Positions 15,801 to 21,883 of a DNA stretch of 21,883 nt are shown in pieces. Under the pieces are notes generated by a model, which saw nothing but the letters and a program-made list of their open reading frames with translations, did no database searches and was not told the DNA's origin. A program made the translations under genes and the position numbers. Source of the DNA: Oscillospiraceae bacterium (GTDB taxonomy: Bacteria; Bacillota; Clostridia; Oscillospirales; Ruminococcaceae); assembly GCA_014796735.1 (NCBI GenBank), contig JAAVIG010000006.1, positions 1 through 21,883 of the forward strand, read 5' to 3'. How positions within the stretch are numbered: position 1 is the stretch's first letter; every line of letters begins with the position of its first letter.

Positions 15801-17867
15801 GAAACAGAGGAGACTTCCTCCGAGGATATTGCCGCTGAACCGCCCGAGGAGACGGTGACGGAAACCTCGGAGCAGCCCGAAGAACCCGCTGATGAGACGG
15901 AAGAGCCTGTCGAGGATACTACGGAAGAGCCTGCTGTTACAACGGAAGAATCCGGTGATATTACAACGGAAGAACCTGCCGTTACCGAACCGGAAGAGCC
16001 CTCCGAGGAGCCCACGTATATCGGCATTGAAAACGGCTCGCTGAGATTTACCGAAGACGGATATTATCAAGGCGATTCCGACAGCCTGATCCCGCTGACG
16101 GGCGCTTGCGTAATAACGCAGACTTCGGAAACAGAGGATATAAACGCAAAAATAACCGTTGAAAGCGGAACGCATGACATTATATTTGACGGAGTAAGAC
16201 TCACGGCGGAGGACGGCGTTCTGACTATCAATGAGGGCGCCGAGGTCAAGCTTTACGGTATAAGAGCCAACAGCCTGACAGCGGGAAGCGGACGCGGCAT
16301 TTACAACAGCGGAATTCTCGACATTGTAAACGGAGTATTTAACGTAACAAACAGCACCATGAGCGACGGCGCAAACGGTTCGTCGGCGGTTGAAAATTAC
16401 GGTACTATTATAATAGGAGAAAGAGCCGTTATTATCGCGCGGGAGAACAGCCGGACACAAAGCGGCGTGTTCCCGGGCGGAATCTACAACGCGGGCGCAA
16501 TGGAGATAAACGGCGTCTTAAGCGCGGAGGGCGACTGCGGCATTATAAACTCGGGCAGCCTTAAGATAACGGGCGATGTTACCGCCGTCGGCAGCGAATA
16601 CGGACTTCTGAGCATGTTCAAGGACGCTTTTGTCGAGATCGGCGGAGGAAGATCCGAATTTAACGGCAAGAAGTACGGTATCAACATTTTCGAAAGCAAG
16701 CTGACCGTAACCGACGGCGAGGTAAAAGCAGCGGGAGAAAATGTGGGCGTTTCGGTGCAGGACGATTCTCAGCTTAATGTTAAGGGCGGAAAGCTTGAAG
16801 CAAGCGGCGACTACGGAATTGAAAACTACGGCAGAATAGTGATAAACGGCGGCGAGGTCAACGCGGACGGCATCAGCTGCGATCTTTACAGCGGCGAAAC
16901 AGCTTCCGTTACCGTTACCGACGGCACTCTTAAGCTTGTAAACAATACCGCAAGCAGCGGCACCATGATCAACGGAGTATATATTGACGCCGCCGGCGGT
17001 AAGCTCCCCGACGAGGAGGACGTTGTTCCCGTATTTGACGCGGAGGCGGAAAACGACGACGCGATCAGTATGACTTGGCCCACTTCCGCTTCGGTTATAA
17101 TCAACCCTTACGGAATGAAGCTTAACACGTCGGAGAACGGCTACGCTGAGGAAATCGGCGATAAAATAATTTCCAATGAAATGACAATAATCAACAACGG
17201 GAAAGACGATGTTGTTGTAAGCGTTATCGGCTCGGTTTCGGCTACACGTTTGTCCGATCCTTACATGCCGAATGACGATGTGGTATTTGCAAGCGAGCCT
17301 ATCAGCGAGTCGGAGAGCGAAAACAAAATACTTCTTTGGATCGAATCCACATACAGCAGCGGCTTTTATAACTCCAACGGCTTCGAGGACTCCGCGGAGC
17401 AGCTCTTATTGGGAACACATAACTCCACCAAGCAGCTTTTGTATCTTGATAAGGAGGGCGGAACGGGGTATCTGAAAATAAAAGGAGATACCGCGATAAA
17501 TCCCGAACGGAGCTGGAGCGATGTTATTTCCGACGTTGATATAAGAATTGCCCTTTCCTTTAAGGCTGAAAAGGTTGAGACCGAGGAGGAAGATAAGGAC
17601 AGCAACGAGGAAAAGGATAAAGAAAAGGACGAAAGCGACGGCGAGAACGAAGGCGGCGACGAGGACGAAAACGAGGACGAAAACGAAAATAACAGCGAGG
17701 ACAAGAACGAAGACGCCGACGAAAACTCGGATAAGGATACGGATACAGATGAAAACGAAGACATGACCGGGGATATGAATCCGGAGCATGCATCGGCTGT
17801 TTATGTGGATAACAAGACAGGCGAAAGTATCTATATCTACGGTCAATTGGAAGAAATAAACGAATAA
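12858..17867 (+). CDS. Giant secreted surface protein: acidic repeats, two EF-hand/LRR units, two beta-helix regions
   Basis: A 1669-residue exported protein. In order: signal peptide (1-45); acidic tandem repeats (81-178); an EF-hand-like loop DADGDGCLSEEE (208-219) and leucine-rich repeats (about 250-345, LDxSxNxxLTxLxCSxTxI type); and a right-handed beta-helix-like region (about 455-745) rich in GGxIxxxGDxYGI turns. A second EF-hand loop follows, DLDGDEYLSERE (823-834), with short LRRs (about 845-900). Then come a Glu/Thr/Pro linker (979-1052), a second beta-helix region (about 1075-1365), a module starting PTSASVIINPY (1408-1570) and an acidic Lys/Asp/Glu tail (1576-1636). The middle is thus an internal duplication. 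There is no LPXTG motif, S-layer homology or other anchor. GGAGGTGA precedes the ATG. Likely a calcium-binding adhesin or matrix protein; this is inference. Confidence 0.85.
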   Translation: MKGIFRSVRSGERLRALRTLAAVLISLSIAAFALPSAEGGFVSAAEISGDVSDSDTNPADESEEDGDSNEGGEDVGEDGSDDNDGGEDNGETGSGDNDGDETTDENGSDDSDGDENTDETGSDDSDGDENTDENGSDDSDGDENTDENDADDNDGAENTDETGSDDNDGDENTDESDSDDNDGNNTVYIDTVTFPDDIFRAYVSENFDADGDGCLSEEELEAVLFIDISGGYGADGGVASVEGIEYFYRLSDLYCAYNELLTEINIGENTALAILDCSNTGITKLDVSNNLELTCLICSDTRISRLDLSANSALTVLYCNNTRLAYLDLSGNPELTAFDASGCVYGIPLDAVQFNMYRIDGIDMSKVSEVENTDFDPLSGRLTNISGDVKFKYECSDRFTVSFTLSPTGEDMESEIDLYDAQLILMDNGSAVITEEGFVQGSEEFVPWTGKYLIKQSDPTVPVNSTITVESGAHYIIFDNVNLYSDSEVFKVGEQATAIIDGLGVNTLTGETGCGIYNGGVLSIEGGEFSVFDFTEKNGINNSAAVKNLGKLIVNKGAVLYASAEHIAEEETVVTGDALVGGITNYGVTEIYGGVIIVYGESGIVNYGQITVEDGNLTAKGDHFGIISIIEDSFIEISGGDVVMAGGSYGIDVYKGILNLSGGNIKTSGNRVGICVHEEAEMTISGGAIHTACDYGIENYGKILISGGIITVGGDVYDIYSGENGSFTVSGGSMKLEHLTLNTYALVLSPDGIQLDCEIYDTFPEEGITFELPDGGMYTYGLSIEDCDEDGLYYVWRPTHRIAINIVNFPDEIFRNYVQTSFDLDGDEYLSEREVREALNIFLSGSGVSSLDGIEFLTNLSILECGYNPTLTFIDVSENKVLTKLICSGTGISFIDLSENTAIVEFEAEDCGFEIDTEVMEIGEINLGDIEGLDITRVSNVVNADYDDLMGVLTNIGGDITYEYRCSDEYSIVITVKIPTEETEETSSEDIAAEPPEETVTETSEQPEEPADETEEPVEDTTEEPAVTTEESGDITTEEPAVTEPEEPSEEPTYIGIENGSLRFTEDGYYQGDSDSLIPLTGACVITQTSETEDINAKITVESGTHDIIFDGVRLTAEDGVLTINEGAEVKLYGIRANSLTAGSGRGIYNSGILDIVNGVFNVTNSTMSDGANGSSAVENYGTIIIGERAVIIARENSRTQSGVFPGGIYNAGAMEINGVLSAEGDCGIINSGSLKITGDVTAVGSEYGLLSMFKDAFVEIGGGRSEFNGKKYGINIFESKLTVTDGEVKAAGENVGVSVQDDSQLNVKGGKLEASGDYGIENYGRIVINGGEVNADGISCDLYSGETASVTVTDGTLKLVNNTASSGTMINGVYIDAAGGKLPDEEDVVPVFDAEAENDDAISMTWPTSASVIINPYGMKLNTSENGYAEEIGDKIISNEMTIINNGKDDVVVSVIGSVSATRLSDPYMPNDDVVFASEPISESESENKILLWIESTYSSGFYNSNGFEDSAEQLLLGTHNSTKQLLYLDKEGGTGYLKIKGDTAINPERSWSDVISDVDIRIALSFKAEKVETEEEDKDSNEEKDKEKDESDGENEGGDEDENEDENENNSEDKNEDADENSDKDTDTDENEDMTGDMNPEHASAVYVDNKTGESIYIYGQLEEINE
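13098..13391 (+). repeat. 42-bp coding tandem repeat (seven 14-residue acidic units)
   Basis: Seven consecutive units follow the pattern DDSDGDENTDENGS with small changes, then a partial eighth. The DNA units keep the same 42-base length with mostly synonymous or D/N/S changes. Length variation between strains by slippage would be expected. Confidence 0.9.
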
Positions 17868-17876
17868 ATAACAGCT

Positions 17877-17926
17877 GCCGCCCTATGTCTCGACATTATG
17901 TCAGGAAACGGGGCGGCGCCGTTTTC
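17877..17926 (+). terminator. Probable terminator after the giant surface protein
   Basis: GCCGCCC (17877-17883) pairs with GGGCGGC (17911-17917), with an inner GACAT/ATGTC hairpin. Only a short TTTT (17922-17925) follows, so termination strength is uncertain. Confidence 0.55.
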
Positions 17927-17946
17927 AACGCTTCACACTGCGCTTG

Positions 17947-18009
17947 TTATACCAATCCATTTTTAAACTGACGTAATCCCACAGTTTTAAAAGGGATTAG
18001 TATTATACC
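17947..18009. repeat. Palindromic intergenic repeat, copy B
   Basis: The arms CCAATCCATTTTTAAACTG and CAGTTTTAAAAGGGATTAG are imperfect inverted repeats. The whole unit is the reverse-oriented, shorter counterpart of copy A (7309-7405), with matching ends (TTATACCAATCC; GGATTAGTATTATA) and the shared centre ACGTAATCCCACAG. It sits between the giant gene's terminator and the next SigD promoter. Confidence 0.8.
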
Positions 18010-18078
18010 GCACAGATATGCTCGTATCTGCCATATACAAAAAATGAAAAAAATTTTGAAAAATTTTTCAAAAAAAGC

Positions 18079-18105
18079 TAAAGTTTTTCCAAAGTCTGCC
18101 GATAA
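18079..18105 (+). promoter_or_regulatory. SigD (sigma-28) promoter for the surface-protein operon
   Basis: TAAA (18079-18082), 15 bases, GCCGATAA (18098-18105): exact consensus in both boxes and spacing. The surrounding bases (GCTAAAGTTTT...TCTGCCGATA) are strikingly similar to the SigD promoter at 12627-12653. Confidence 0.85.
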
Positions 18106-18230
18106 TAATATTGTAAGGCAAAACGGTGTTGATTGCGGCGGTTTTCCGAGCATGAAAGAGGTTGTCGGTTACATAAAAAAGTTGTTAAAAGTAAACTTAC
18201 TTGATTTCCTTTTATTGTGTAATCCGTCAA

Positions 18231-18259
18231 TTGAACAAATTGGAAAATTGTGGTATCAT
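18231..18259 (+). promoter_or_regulatory. Second, SigA-type promoter for the surface-protein operon
   Basis: TTGAAC (18231-18236), 17 bp, TATCAT (18254-18259) with TG one base before the -10. It lies about 150 bp downstream of the SigD promoter and 80 bp before the first ATG, so the operon may have two modes of expression. Confidence 0.6.
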
Positions 18260-18340
18260 AAACTAAAATGACAGTCGACAAAACGCTGTGTTCTTACCGG
18301 CACGTTCTTATGATCACCGAGATTTGCGAGGGTAGGAAAT

Positions 18341-18907
18341 ATGTCCCCCAAAACCGATAATAAAAAAAAGAAAAAATATTCGGTAATTGTAATCACAGCT
18401 TTGGGGTTCTGCATATTGATCGTATCAGCTATCTTGTTCGCACTGTATCTTAAGGGAAAGAACGATTTACCTTACGATCCCATTCGGGACAATATGACCG
18501 ACGGAAAGCTAAAATATGACAACGCGGCAATAGTGTTGGATTCCGACGAGCTTCAGAAGGAAGCCGAAAAGCTGCTTGAGAAAACGGAAGAGGGTTACAT
18601 ATCGCTGACCCATAAGAATACCGCAGTCAGCAGTGACGGTGAAAACTTCGAGTGCTATATTGTAAACGGTTCGGAAAATGATTACGATATGTATATCAAT
18701 ATATATACCGACAACACGGCGCGAGAACAGGTCCTTTTAACCGGACTTATCCCTCCCGGCTCGGGATTGGATCATTTTCATTCGGAGATCAAGCTCGATC
18801 CCGGAAGCTATGAGGGAATGCTTGTGATAACTCAGGTCGAGGAAGACCGTATGACAATTCACGGAGGGCAGCTCTTTCTGGCACTTAAGTTGGTTGTAAA
18901 CGAATGA
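18341..18907 (+). CDS. Membrane-anchored surface protein, paralogue 1
   Basis: A 188-residue protein with a short lysine-rich cytosolic start, one transmembrane helix (about 13-36) and an extracytoplasmic domain of about 150 residues. That domain is clearly paralogous to the next gene's product: both have a GxI/LxY opening, a helix (ELQKEAEKLLEKTEEGYI), then LLTGLIPPGSG, an LDPGxYE turn, a TQVE strand and a final LVVNE/G. The strand-rich layout suggests an immunoglobulin-like or TasA-like beta sandwich. No known family recognised. Upstream lie a SigD and a SigA-type promoter. The ribosome binding site is modest (GAGGGTAGGA). It probably anchors or assembles the secreted protein encoded two genes later; this is inference from co-transcription. 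Confidence 0.75.
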   Translation: MSPKTDNKKKKKYSVIVITALGFCILIVSAILFALYLKGKNDLPYDPIRDNMTDGKLKYDNAAIVLDSDELQKEAEKLLEKTEEGYISLTHKNTAVSSDGENFECYIVNGSENDYDMYINIYTDNTAREQVLLTGLIPPGSGLDHFHSEIKLDPGSYEGMLVITQVEEDRMTIHGGQLFLALKLVVNE

Positions 18908-18978
18908 GAGAATAATTCAAGAACATCTTCGGCTTTGACCTTTAAATAAATCGAAAAGGTAAAAGGAGAAAAGGTAAT

Positions 18979-19533
18979 ATGTCTGAACAGGCGGCAAATA
19001 AAAACAATAAGCTTATCGTAGTAATTATACTTGTGGCTGTTGTTATAATCTCGGGTCTTGCAGCTGTAATATTCCTACTGTTGGGAAAAGATGAAGCACC
19101 GGTTGATCCCGTGGAAAAAAATCTTATAGGCGGTCAGATACAGTATGAACAAGGTGTGATCGCACTCAATCAGGAGGATTTGCAGAAGGCCTTTGACGAG
19201 GCGGTTCAAAAGACCAAGGAGGGGTACATAACCGTAGATTTTAACAACCGTGCGGAAAGCTCTGACGGAAAAAAATTTCTGTGCTATCTCGGAAACTCTG
19301 TCGAAAATACATACGATGCATACTTTAATATGTATTTGGACAGCACTTTCAGCGATCAGATCTTATTGACAGGCTTGATACCTCCCGGATCGGGTATCGA
19401 TAACTTTACTTCGGAAATAGATTTGGATCCGGGCACATACGAGGCTGTTCTTGTCCTTACACAGGTGGAAGATGACCATTCGACGATTCATTCGCAGACG
19501 AATTTGGGAATCACACTTGTTGTAAACGGATAA
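18979..19533 (+). CDS. Membrane-anchored surface protein, paralogue 2
   Basis: A 184-residue protein with one transmembrane helix at about 12-35 and the same extracytoplasmic domain as its upstream neighbour. Shared blocks include EGYI, SSDGxxFxCY, LLTGLIPPGSGxDxF, a SEIxLDPGxYE turn, and TQVEdDxxTIH. I estimate 40-45 percent identity between the two domains by eye. Cytosolic tails and helices differ more than the outer domains, consistent with an old tandem duplication. AAAGGAG precedes the ATG. It is 71 bases after the first paralogue and 43 bases before the secreted protein, with no terminator in either gap. Confidence 0.75.
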   Translation: MSEQAANKNNKLIVVIILVAVVIISGLAAVIFLLLGKDEAPVDPVEKNLIGGQIQYEQGVIALNQEDLQKAFDEAVQKTKEGYITVDFNNRAESSDGKKFLCYLGNSVENTYDAYFNMYLDSTFSDQILLTGLIPPGSGIDNFTSEIDLDPGTYEAVLVLTQVEDDHSTIHSQTNLGITLVVNG

Positions 19534-19576
19534 TTAACAGGATACATTAAAATTTTTAACATGGAGGATTTTCACT

Positions 19577-20824
19577 ATGAAACGCAGAAAGATCATAGCA
19601 GCTTTGTTAGCGTTAAGCTGCACTATGTCGATGGCGGTACCTGCTTTTGCTGCTGATACCGAGACAATGCCCGCAACTTCTGCCGCATTGGAAACTCAGG
19701 ACGCTGACGCTTTGGCAACGTACGCACTGGACGTAGACGCCACACTTCAGAAGCCCACTCTTAAGGTTACATTGCCGGCTTCTACCGCTGTATTGGTTAA
19801 CCCTTACAGAATGGAAGTTGACATCGGCGGCGGAGTTACATCTTTTGACACCATTCTCAGCCCCGAAATGGAAGTTGAGAACCTGTCCGCTTGTGCGATC
19901 AGAGTAGATGTTAAGGGTTCGCTCGCTACAAAGCAGAAACTCGCTTCTGATGCTTATGCTACTACCACCGCTCTTACAAATGTTAGCGGAATGGTAGACG
20001 GCACTGACTTCAGCTTGGCTGCTAATCCCATCTATCTTGCTAATGATGGCAAGACCTATGTTGACGCAAACGGTCATGTTCTTACCGTTAAGGCAACCAC
20101 TGACAAGGCTGCCGGCACTACTTCATATGCTGTAAGCGCATACGTAGCCAGCAAGGACATCAAGGTAGCTACTGCTCCTGTTAAGGATATTGACGCTGAT
20201 AAGAGCAACACTCTCTTCATTTATGTTGAAGGCAAACAGGACGACGGCACTTGGGCTACTACATTTGATTCTAAGGCAACCGCAGGCGTTAAGGACTCCA
20301 AGACCGGCGTTATGAGCACAACCGGTATGATGGCTTTGGCTGCTAAGGAAGCTTCCAAGAGCATTCTTTACTTGAATGCAGGCGACAAGGGTCAGGTAAG
20401 AGTAAGCGGTCAGGCTTCCACTAACCCCACAAAGGCTTGGACAGCAGTTACCGATGAGTTCGCAACTCCTTTCACTTTCGTAATCGACGCAGTTGCTAAT
20501 ACTGCCCCTGCTGCTCCTTTGGCTTCTGATATTACATTTGGTAAGGTTACCGGCATTGATTTTGCTGATACAACCTCTTATACAAAGGGTGCTATATCTC
20601 TTGCTACTGGTGCTAATATTGCTGCACGTACTGACAGTGTAACTGTTACAGCTCCTGCAGGTGCTTCTACTAAGGTTACTGTTACCGGTGATGCTACCTT
20701 AGATGGTACTAGTGATGTTGTATTCAATGCAACCAATGGTGGTAAAGCTACTATTGTGGTTGAGCTTACTCAGTATGGTATGACCACCACTTACACATTT
20801 GAAGTTGAGATCTCTGTATCTTAA
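19577..20824 (+). CDS. Secreted, probably abundant surface protein sharing a module with the giant protein
   Basis: A 415-residue protein with a signal peptide (cleavage probably after AFA, residue 26). Residues about 67-305 form a module beginning PASTAVLVNPYRM and ending AWTAVTDEF...FTFVIDA, which aligns with residues 1408-1570 of the 1669-residue protein. Residues about 315-415 look like an Ig-like beta domain ending EVEISVS. It is Ala/Thr/Ser-rich with almost no cysteine. There is no LPXTG or S-layer homology motif. Codon use differs from the neighbours (strong preference for AAG, GCT, GTT and GGC, few rare codons) and the ribosome binding site is strong (GGAGG), both signs of high expression. 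A good terminator follows. A filament, S-layer or sheath subunit is a plausible guess. Confidence 0.75.
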   Translation: MKRRKIIAALLALSCTMSMAVPAFAADTETMPATSAALETQDADALATYALDVDATLQKPTLKVTLPASTAVLVNPYRMEVDIGGGVTSFDTILSPEMEVENLSACAIRVDVKGSLATKQKLASDAYATTTALTNVSGMVDGTDFSLAANPIYLANDGKTYVDANGHVLTVKATTDKAAGTTSYAVSAYVASKDIKVATAPVKDIDADKSNTLFIYVEGKQDDGTWATTFDSKATAGVKDSKTGVMSTTGMMALAAKEASKSILYLNAGDKGQVRVSGQASTNPTKAWTAVTDEFATPFTFVIDAVANTAPAAPLASDITFGKVTGIDFADTTSYTKGAISLATGANIAARTDSVTVTAPAGASTKVTVTGDATLDGTSDVVFNATNGGKATIVVELTQYGMTTTYTFEVEISVS

Positions 20825-20858
20825 TTAAGGCTAAACAGTTTCTAACATTACCTAATAA

Positions 20859-20891
20859 AACAACCTCCGATTCGTCGGGGGTTGTTTTTTT
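20859..20891 (+). terminator. Terminator of the surface-protein operon
   Basis: AACAACCTCCGA (20859-20870) pairs with TCGGGGGTTGTT (20875-20886) around a TTCG tetraloop (one G-U pair), followed by a T-run. It lies 35 bases after the stop codon. Confidence 0.92.
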
Positions 20892-20920
20892 GGGAAGTGA
20901 TGTTGTTGATTGGTTTCATG

Positions 20921-20949
20921 TTGACTTTTTGGGAAGAGTGTAGTATAAT
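20921..20949 (+). promoter_or_regulatory. SigA promoter of the two-gene cassette
   Basis: TTGACT (20921-20926), 17 bp, TATAAT (20944-20949), close to consensus. The predicted transcription start near 20956 leaves a leader of only about 13 bases. This rules out the in-frame ATGs at 20882 and 20948 as starts. Confidence 0.85.
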
Positions 20950-20968
20950 GAAAACAGGAAGTGAAAAC

Positions 20969-21430
20969 ATGACGATCAACGCTATTGAAAATCCAATTGA
21001 GCAAAAGCACAGCGGAAAAGGAAATCCAAACGCTATTCTGCATTTTGACGTTGAGCTGAACGGTAGACAGAACAAAATACTGGAACTACTTCCCGAATAC
21101 GACAGTAGAATTATCGTGCCAAAAAGTGATGTCAATATGACGGATCTGGCGACACTTACGGCTAAGACGGGTGATGAGTTTGCTCTGTTTACCAAAGGAA
21201 ACGAGCGTTTGATTATACGAGGAAATAAGTATATGGTCAATATCGGTATTGAAACTGCTTCTGCGCTTGCGGCAGACGGGTTTAAATGGAGCGGGCATAC
21301 GCATCCGGGCAATGATGAATTTTGCTTATATGCCTCAACGGGTGATAAATTGGTTTTACGCTGTTTTGAGCAGAAACAAAGTGCGATTTATAACTCAAAA
21401 GGGCAGTACCTTACATTTGGAAAGGAATGA
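20969..21430 (+). CDS. JAB/JAMM-motif protein, possible toxin or phage-derived domain
   Basis: A 153-residue soluble protein. Near the C-terminus GHTHPG (His110, His112), followed by Ser123 and Asp126, fits the JAMM/MPN metalloprotease signature HxH-x(n)-SxxD; a candidate catalytic Glu lies in GDEFALF upstream. From memory, similar domains (IIVPK..., TGDEFALFTKG, SGHTHPG, IYNSKGQ) occur as C-terminal extensions of phage head-morphogenesis proteins and polymorphic toxins; here the domain stands alone. The frame stays open further upstream, but the promoter's -10 box overlaps the ATG at 20948, so I place the start at 20969 behind AGGAAGTGA. The gene has its own promoter and is followed 4 bases later by a small partner. 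Toxin function is unproven. Confidence 0.68.
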   Translation: MTINAIENPIEQKHSGKGNPNAILHFDVELNGRQNKILELLPEYDSRIIVPKSDVNMTDLATLTAKTGDEFALFTKGNERLIIRGNKYMVNIGIETASALAADGFKWSGHTHPGNDEFCLYASTGDKLVLRCFEQKQSAIYNSKGQYLTFGKE

Positions 21431-21434
21431 TATT

Positions 21435-21710
21435 ATGTGTAAAATGTTTGATGAATGGTCAGATGAAATCAAAAAATTTTGTGACGACAATGGCTTCAGC
21501 TTTGAGAAAGCCCTGCATTTAGCTCAAAGTTGGGGTACAGTCAGAGGCTGTGGGCGTGATGTGGTCGTGCTGCAATACTTTGACCCAGAAAAGGGCAAAA
21601 TGGGTTTGCGCGACGAAACACCTATGCCTGTGGTTTTGGAGATAGAGAAGCAGGAAAACGGCTTGCTTCAATTTGTTCAGACAGAGCATACTCAAAAATA
21701 TTTGGCATAA
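21435..21710 (+). CDS. Small partner protein of the JAMM-motif gene (possible immunity protein)
   Basis: A 91-residue soluble, mildly acidic protein without signal peptide. A helical start (MFDEWSDEIKKFCDDNGFSFEKALHLAQSWG) is followed by a strand-rich second half (VVVLQYFDPEKGKMGLRDET, then VVLEIEKQENG). No family recognised. The ATG at 21435 is supported by AAAGGAA (21421-21427), which overlaps the end of the preceding gene; the longer open frame from 21249 is an artefact. Tight coupling to an upstream toxin-like gene and the common terminator suggest a functional pair, for example toxin and immunity, or a phage or plasmid remnant. Confidence in the gene is good; the function is inference. 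Confidence 0.7.
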   Translation: MCKMFDEWSDEIKKFCDDNGFSFEKALHLAQSWGTVRGCGRDVVVLQYFDPEKGKMGLRDETPMPVVLEIEKQENGLLQFVQTEHTQKYLA

Positions 21711-21727
21711 TGGATAGGTAAGAATAA

Positions 21728-21762
21728 ACACCAGTGAGACCATGATCTCACTGGTGTTTTTC
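21728..21762 (+). terminator. Terminator of the two-gene cassette
   Basis: ACACCAGTGAGA (21728-21739) and TCTCACTGGTGT (21746-21757) form a perfect 12-bp stem with a 6-base loop, followed by TTTTC. It starts 17 bases after the stop codon. Confidence 0.93.
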
Positions 21763-21771
21763 GTGTGTTTA

Positions 21772-21883
21772 TACTATTATCCAATTAAAAACTTGAAAAA
21801 ATGGTTTTAATTGGATAATAGTGCTTTGGGTGTAATATCCATTTAAACTTTGATTTTATATTGTGTTTAAATGGATATTAGTA
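21772..21883. repeat. Palindromic intergenic repeats, copies C1 and C2 (reaching the window edge)
   Basis: C1: ACTATTATCCAATTAAAAAC (21773-21792) is the inverted partner of GTTTTAATTGGATAATAGT (21803-21821), with one extra A. C2: TAATATCCATTTAAAC (21833-21848) pairs exactly with GTTTAAATGGATATTA (21865-21880). Their ends (TACTA..TATCC..TTAAA) resemble copies A and B, so they look like diverged members of one palindromic family. The element may continue beyond the window. Confidence 0.7.

Noticed and set aside
18044..18271. 75-codon forward open frame after copy B of the palindrome
   Set aside because: It contains the SigD promoter and most of the SigA-type promoter, begins before any predicted transcription start and has no ribosome binding site.
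20882..20968. Upstream extension of the JAMM-motif protein to ATGs at 20882 or 20948
   Set aside because: The promoter -35 and -10 boxes lie inside this stretch, so it would not be transcribed; the ATG at 20969 has a ribosome binding site.

Overview
The window looks like the chromosome of a Gram-positive anaerobe of the class Clostridia, probably a Ruminococcaceae/Oscillospiraceae-type gut bacterium. This rests on near-consensus housekeeping promoters, strong AGGAGG-type ribosome binding sites, U-tailed terminators, moderate GC content, a clostridial-type citrate synthase, zinc-ribbon membrane proteins and large acidic surface proteins. Two textbook SigD (sigma-28) promoters imply that the organism has a motility-type sigma factor. 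No tRNA, rRNA, CRISPR array, transposase or integrase was recognised.

Layout. (1) 90-3235: five closely spaced forward genes (two GyrI-like effector-binding proteins, a DUF3795-acetyltransferase fusion, a VOC/PhnB-like protein and a cysteine-rich protein) between a promoter and a terminator. (2) 3286-4065: a small exported protein behind four 11-bp-spaced direct repeats, which resemble a site for an OmpR/PhoB-family regulator. (3) 4103-7302: a strong terminator and tandem promoters, then citrate synthase, a DUF218/YdcF-like membrane protein and a zinc-ribbon membrane protein. (4) 7309-10983: a palindromic repeat, a consensus promoter with a leader carrying an intrinsic terminator, then a three-gene membrane operon (zinc-ribbon multi-pass protein, large lipoprotein, small anchored protein). 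(5) 10996-11385: a large composite inverted repeat centred on a bidirectional terminator between convergent genes. (6) 11478-12653: a reverse-strand FlxA-like coiled-coil gene behind a SigD promoter. (7) 12698-17867: a divergent 1669-residue secreted protein with acidic tandem repeats, two EF-hand plus leucine-rich-repeat units, two beta-helix-like regions and a C-terminal module. (8) 17947-20886: a SigD promoter plus a SigA-type promoter ahead of two paralogous membrane-anchored proteins and a 415-residue secreted protein that shares a module with the giant protein. (9) 20921-21761: a two-gene cassette, a JAMM-motif protein and a small partner, with its own promoter and terminator. A further member of the palindromic repeat family runs to the window edge.

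The most promising candidate for an undescribed system is 11478-20824. A motility-sigma-controlled coiled-coil protein and a motility-sigma-controlled surface operon flank a giant surface protein, and the operon's secreted product and the giant carry the same extracellular module. My inference is a cell-surface layer, sheath or filament co-regulated with motility. The domain resemblance and the promoters can be read directly from the sequence; the function cannot.
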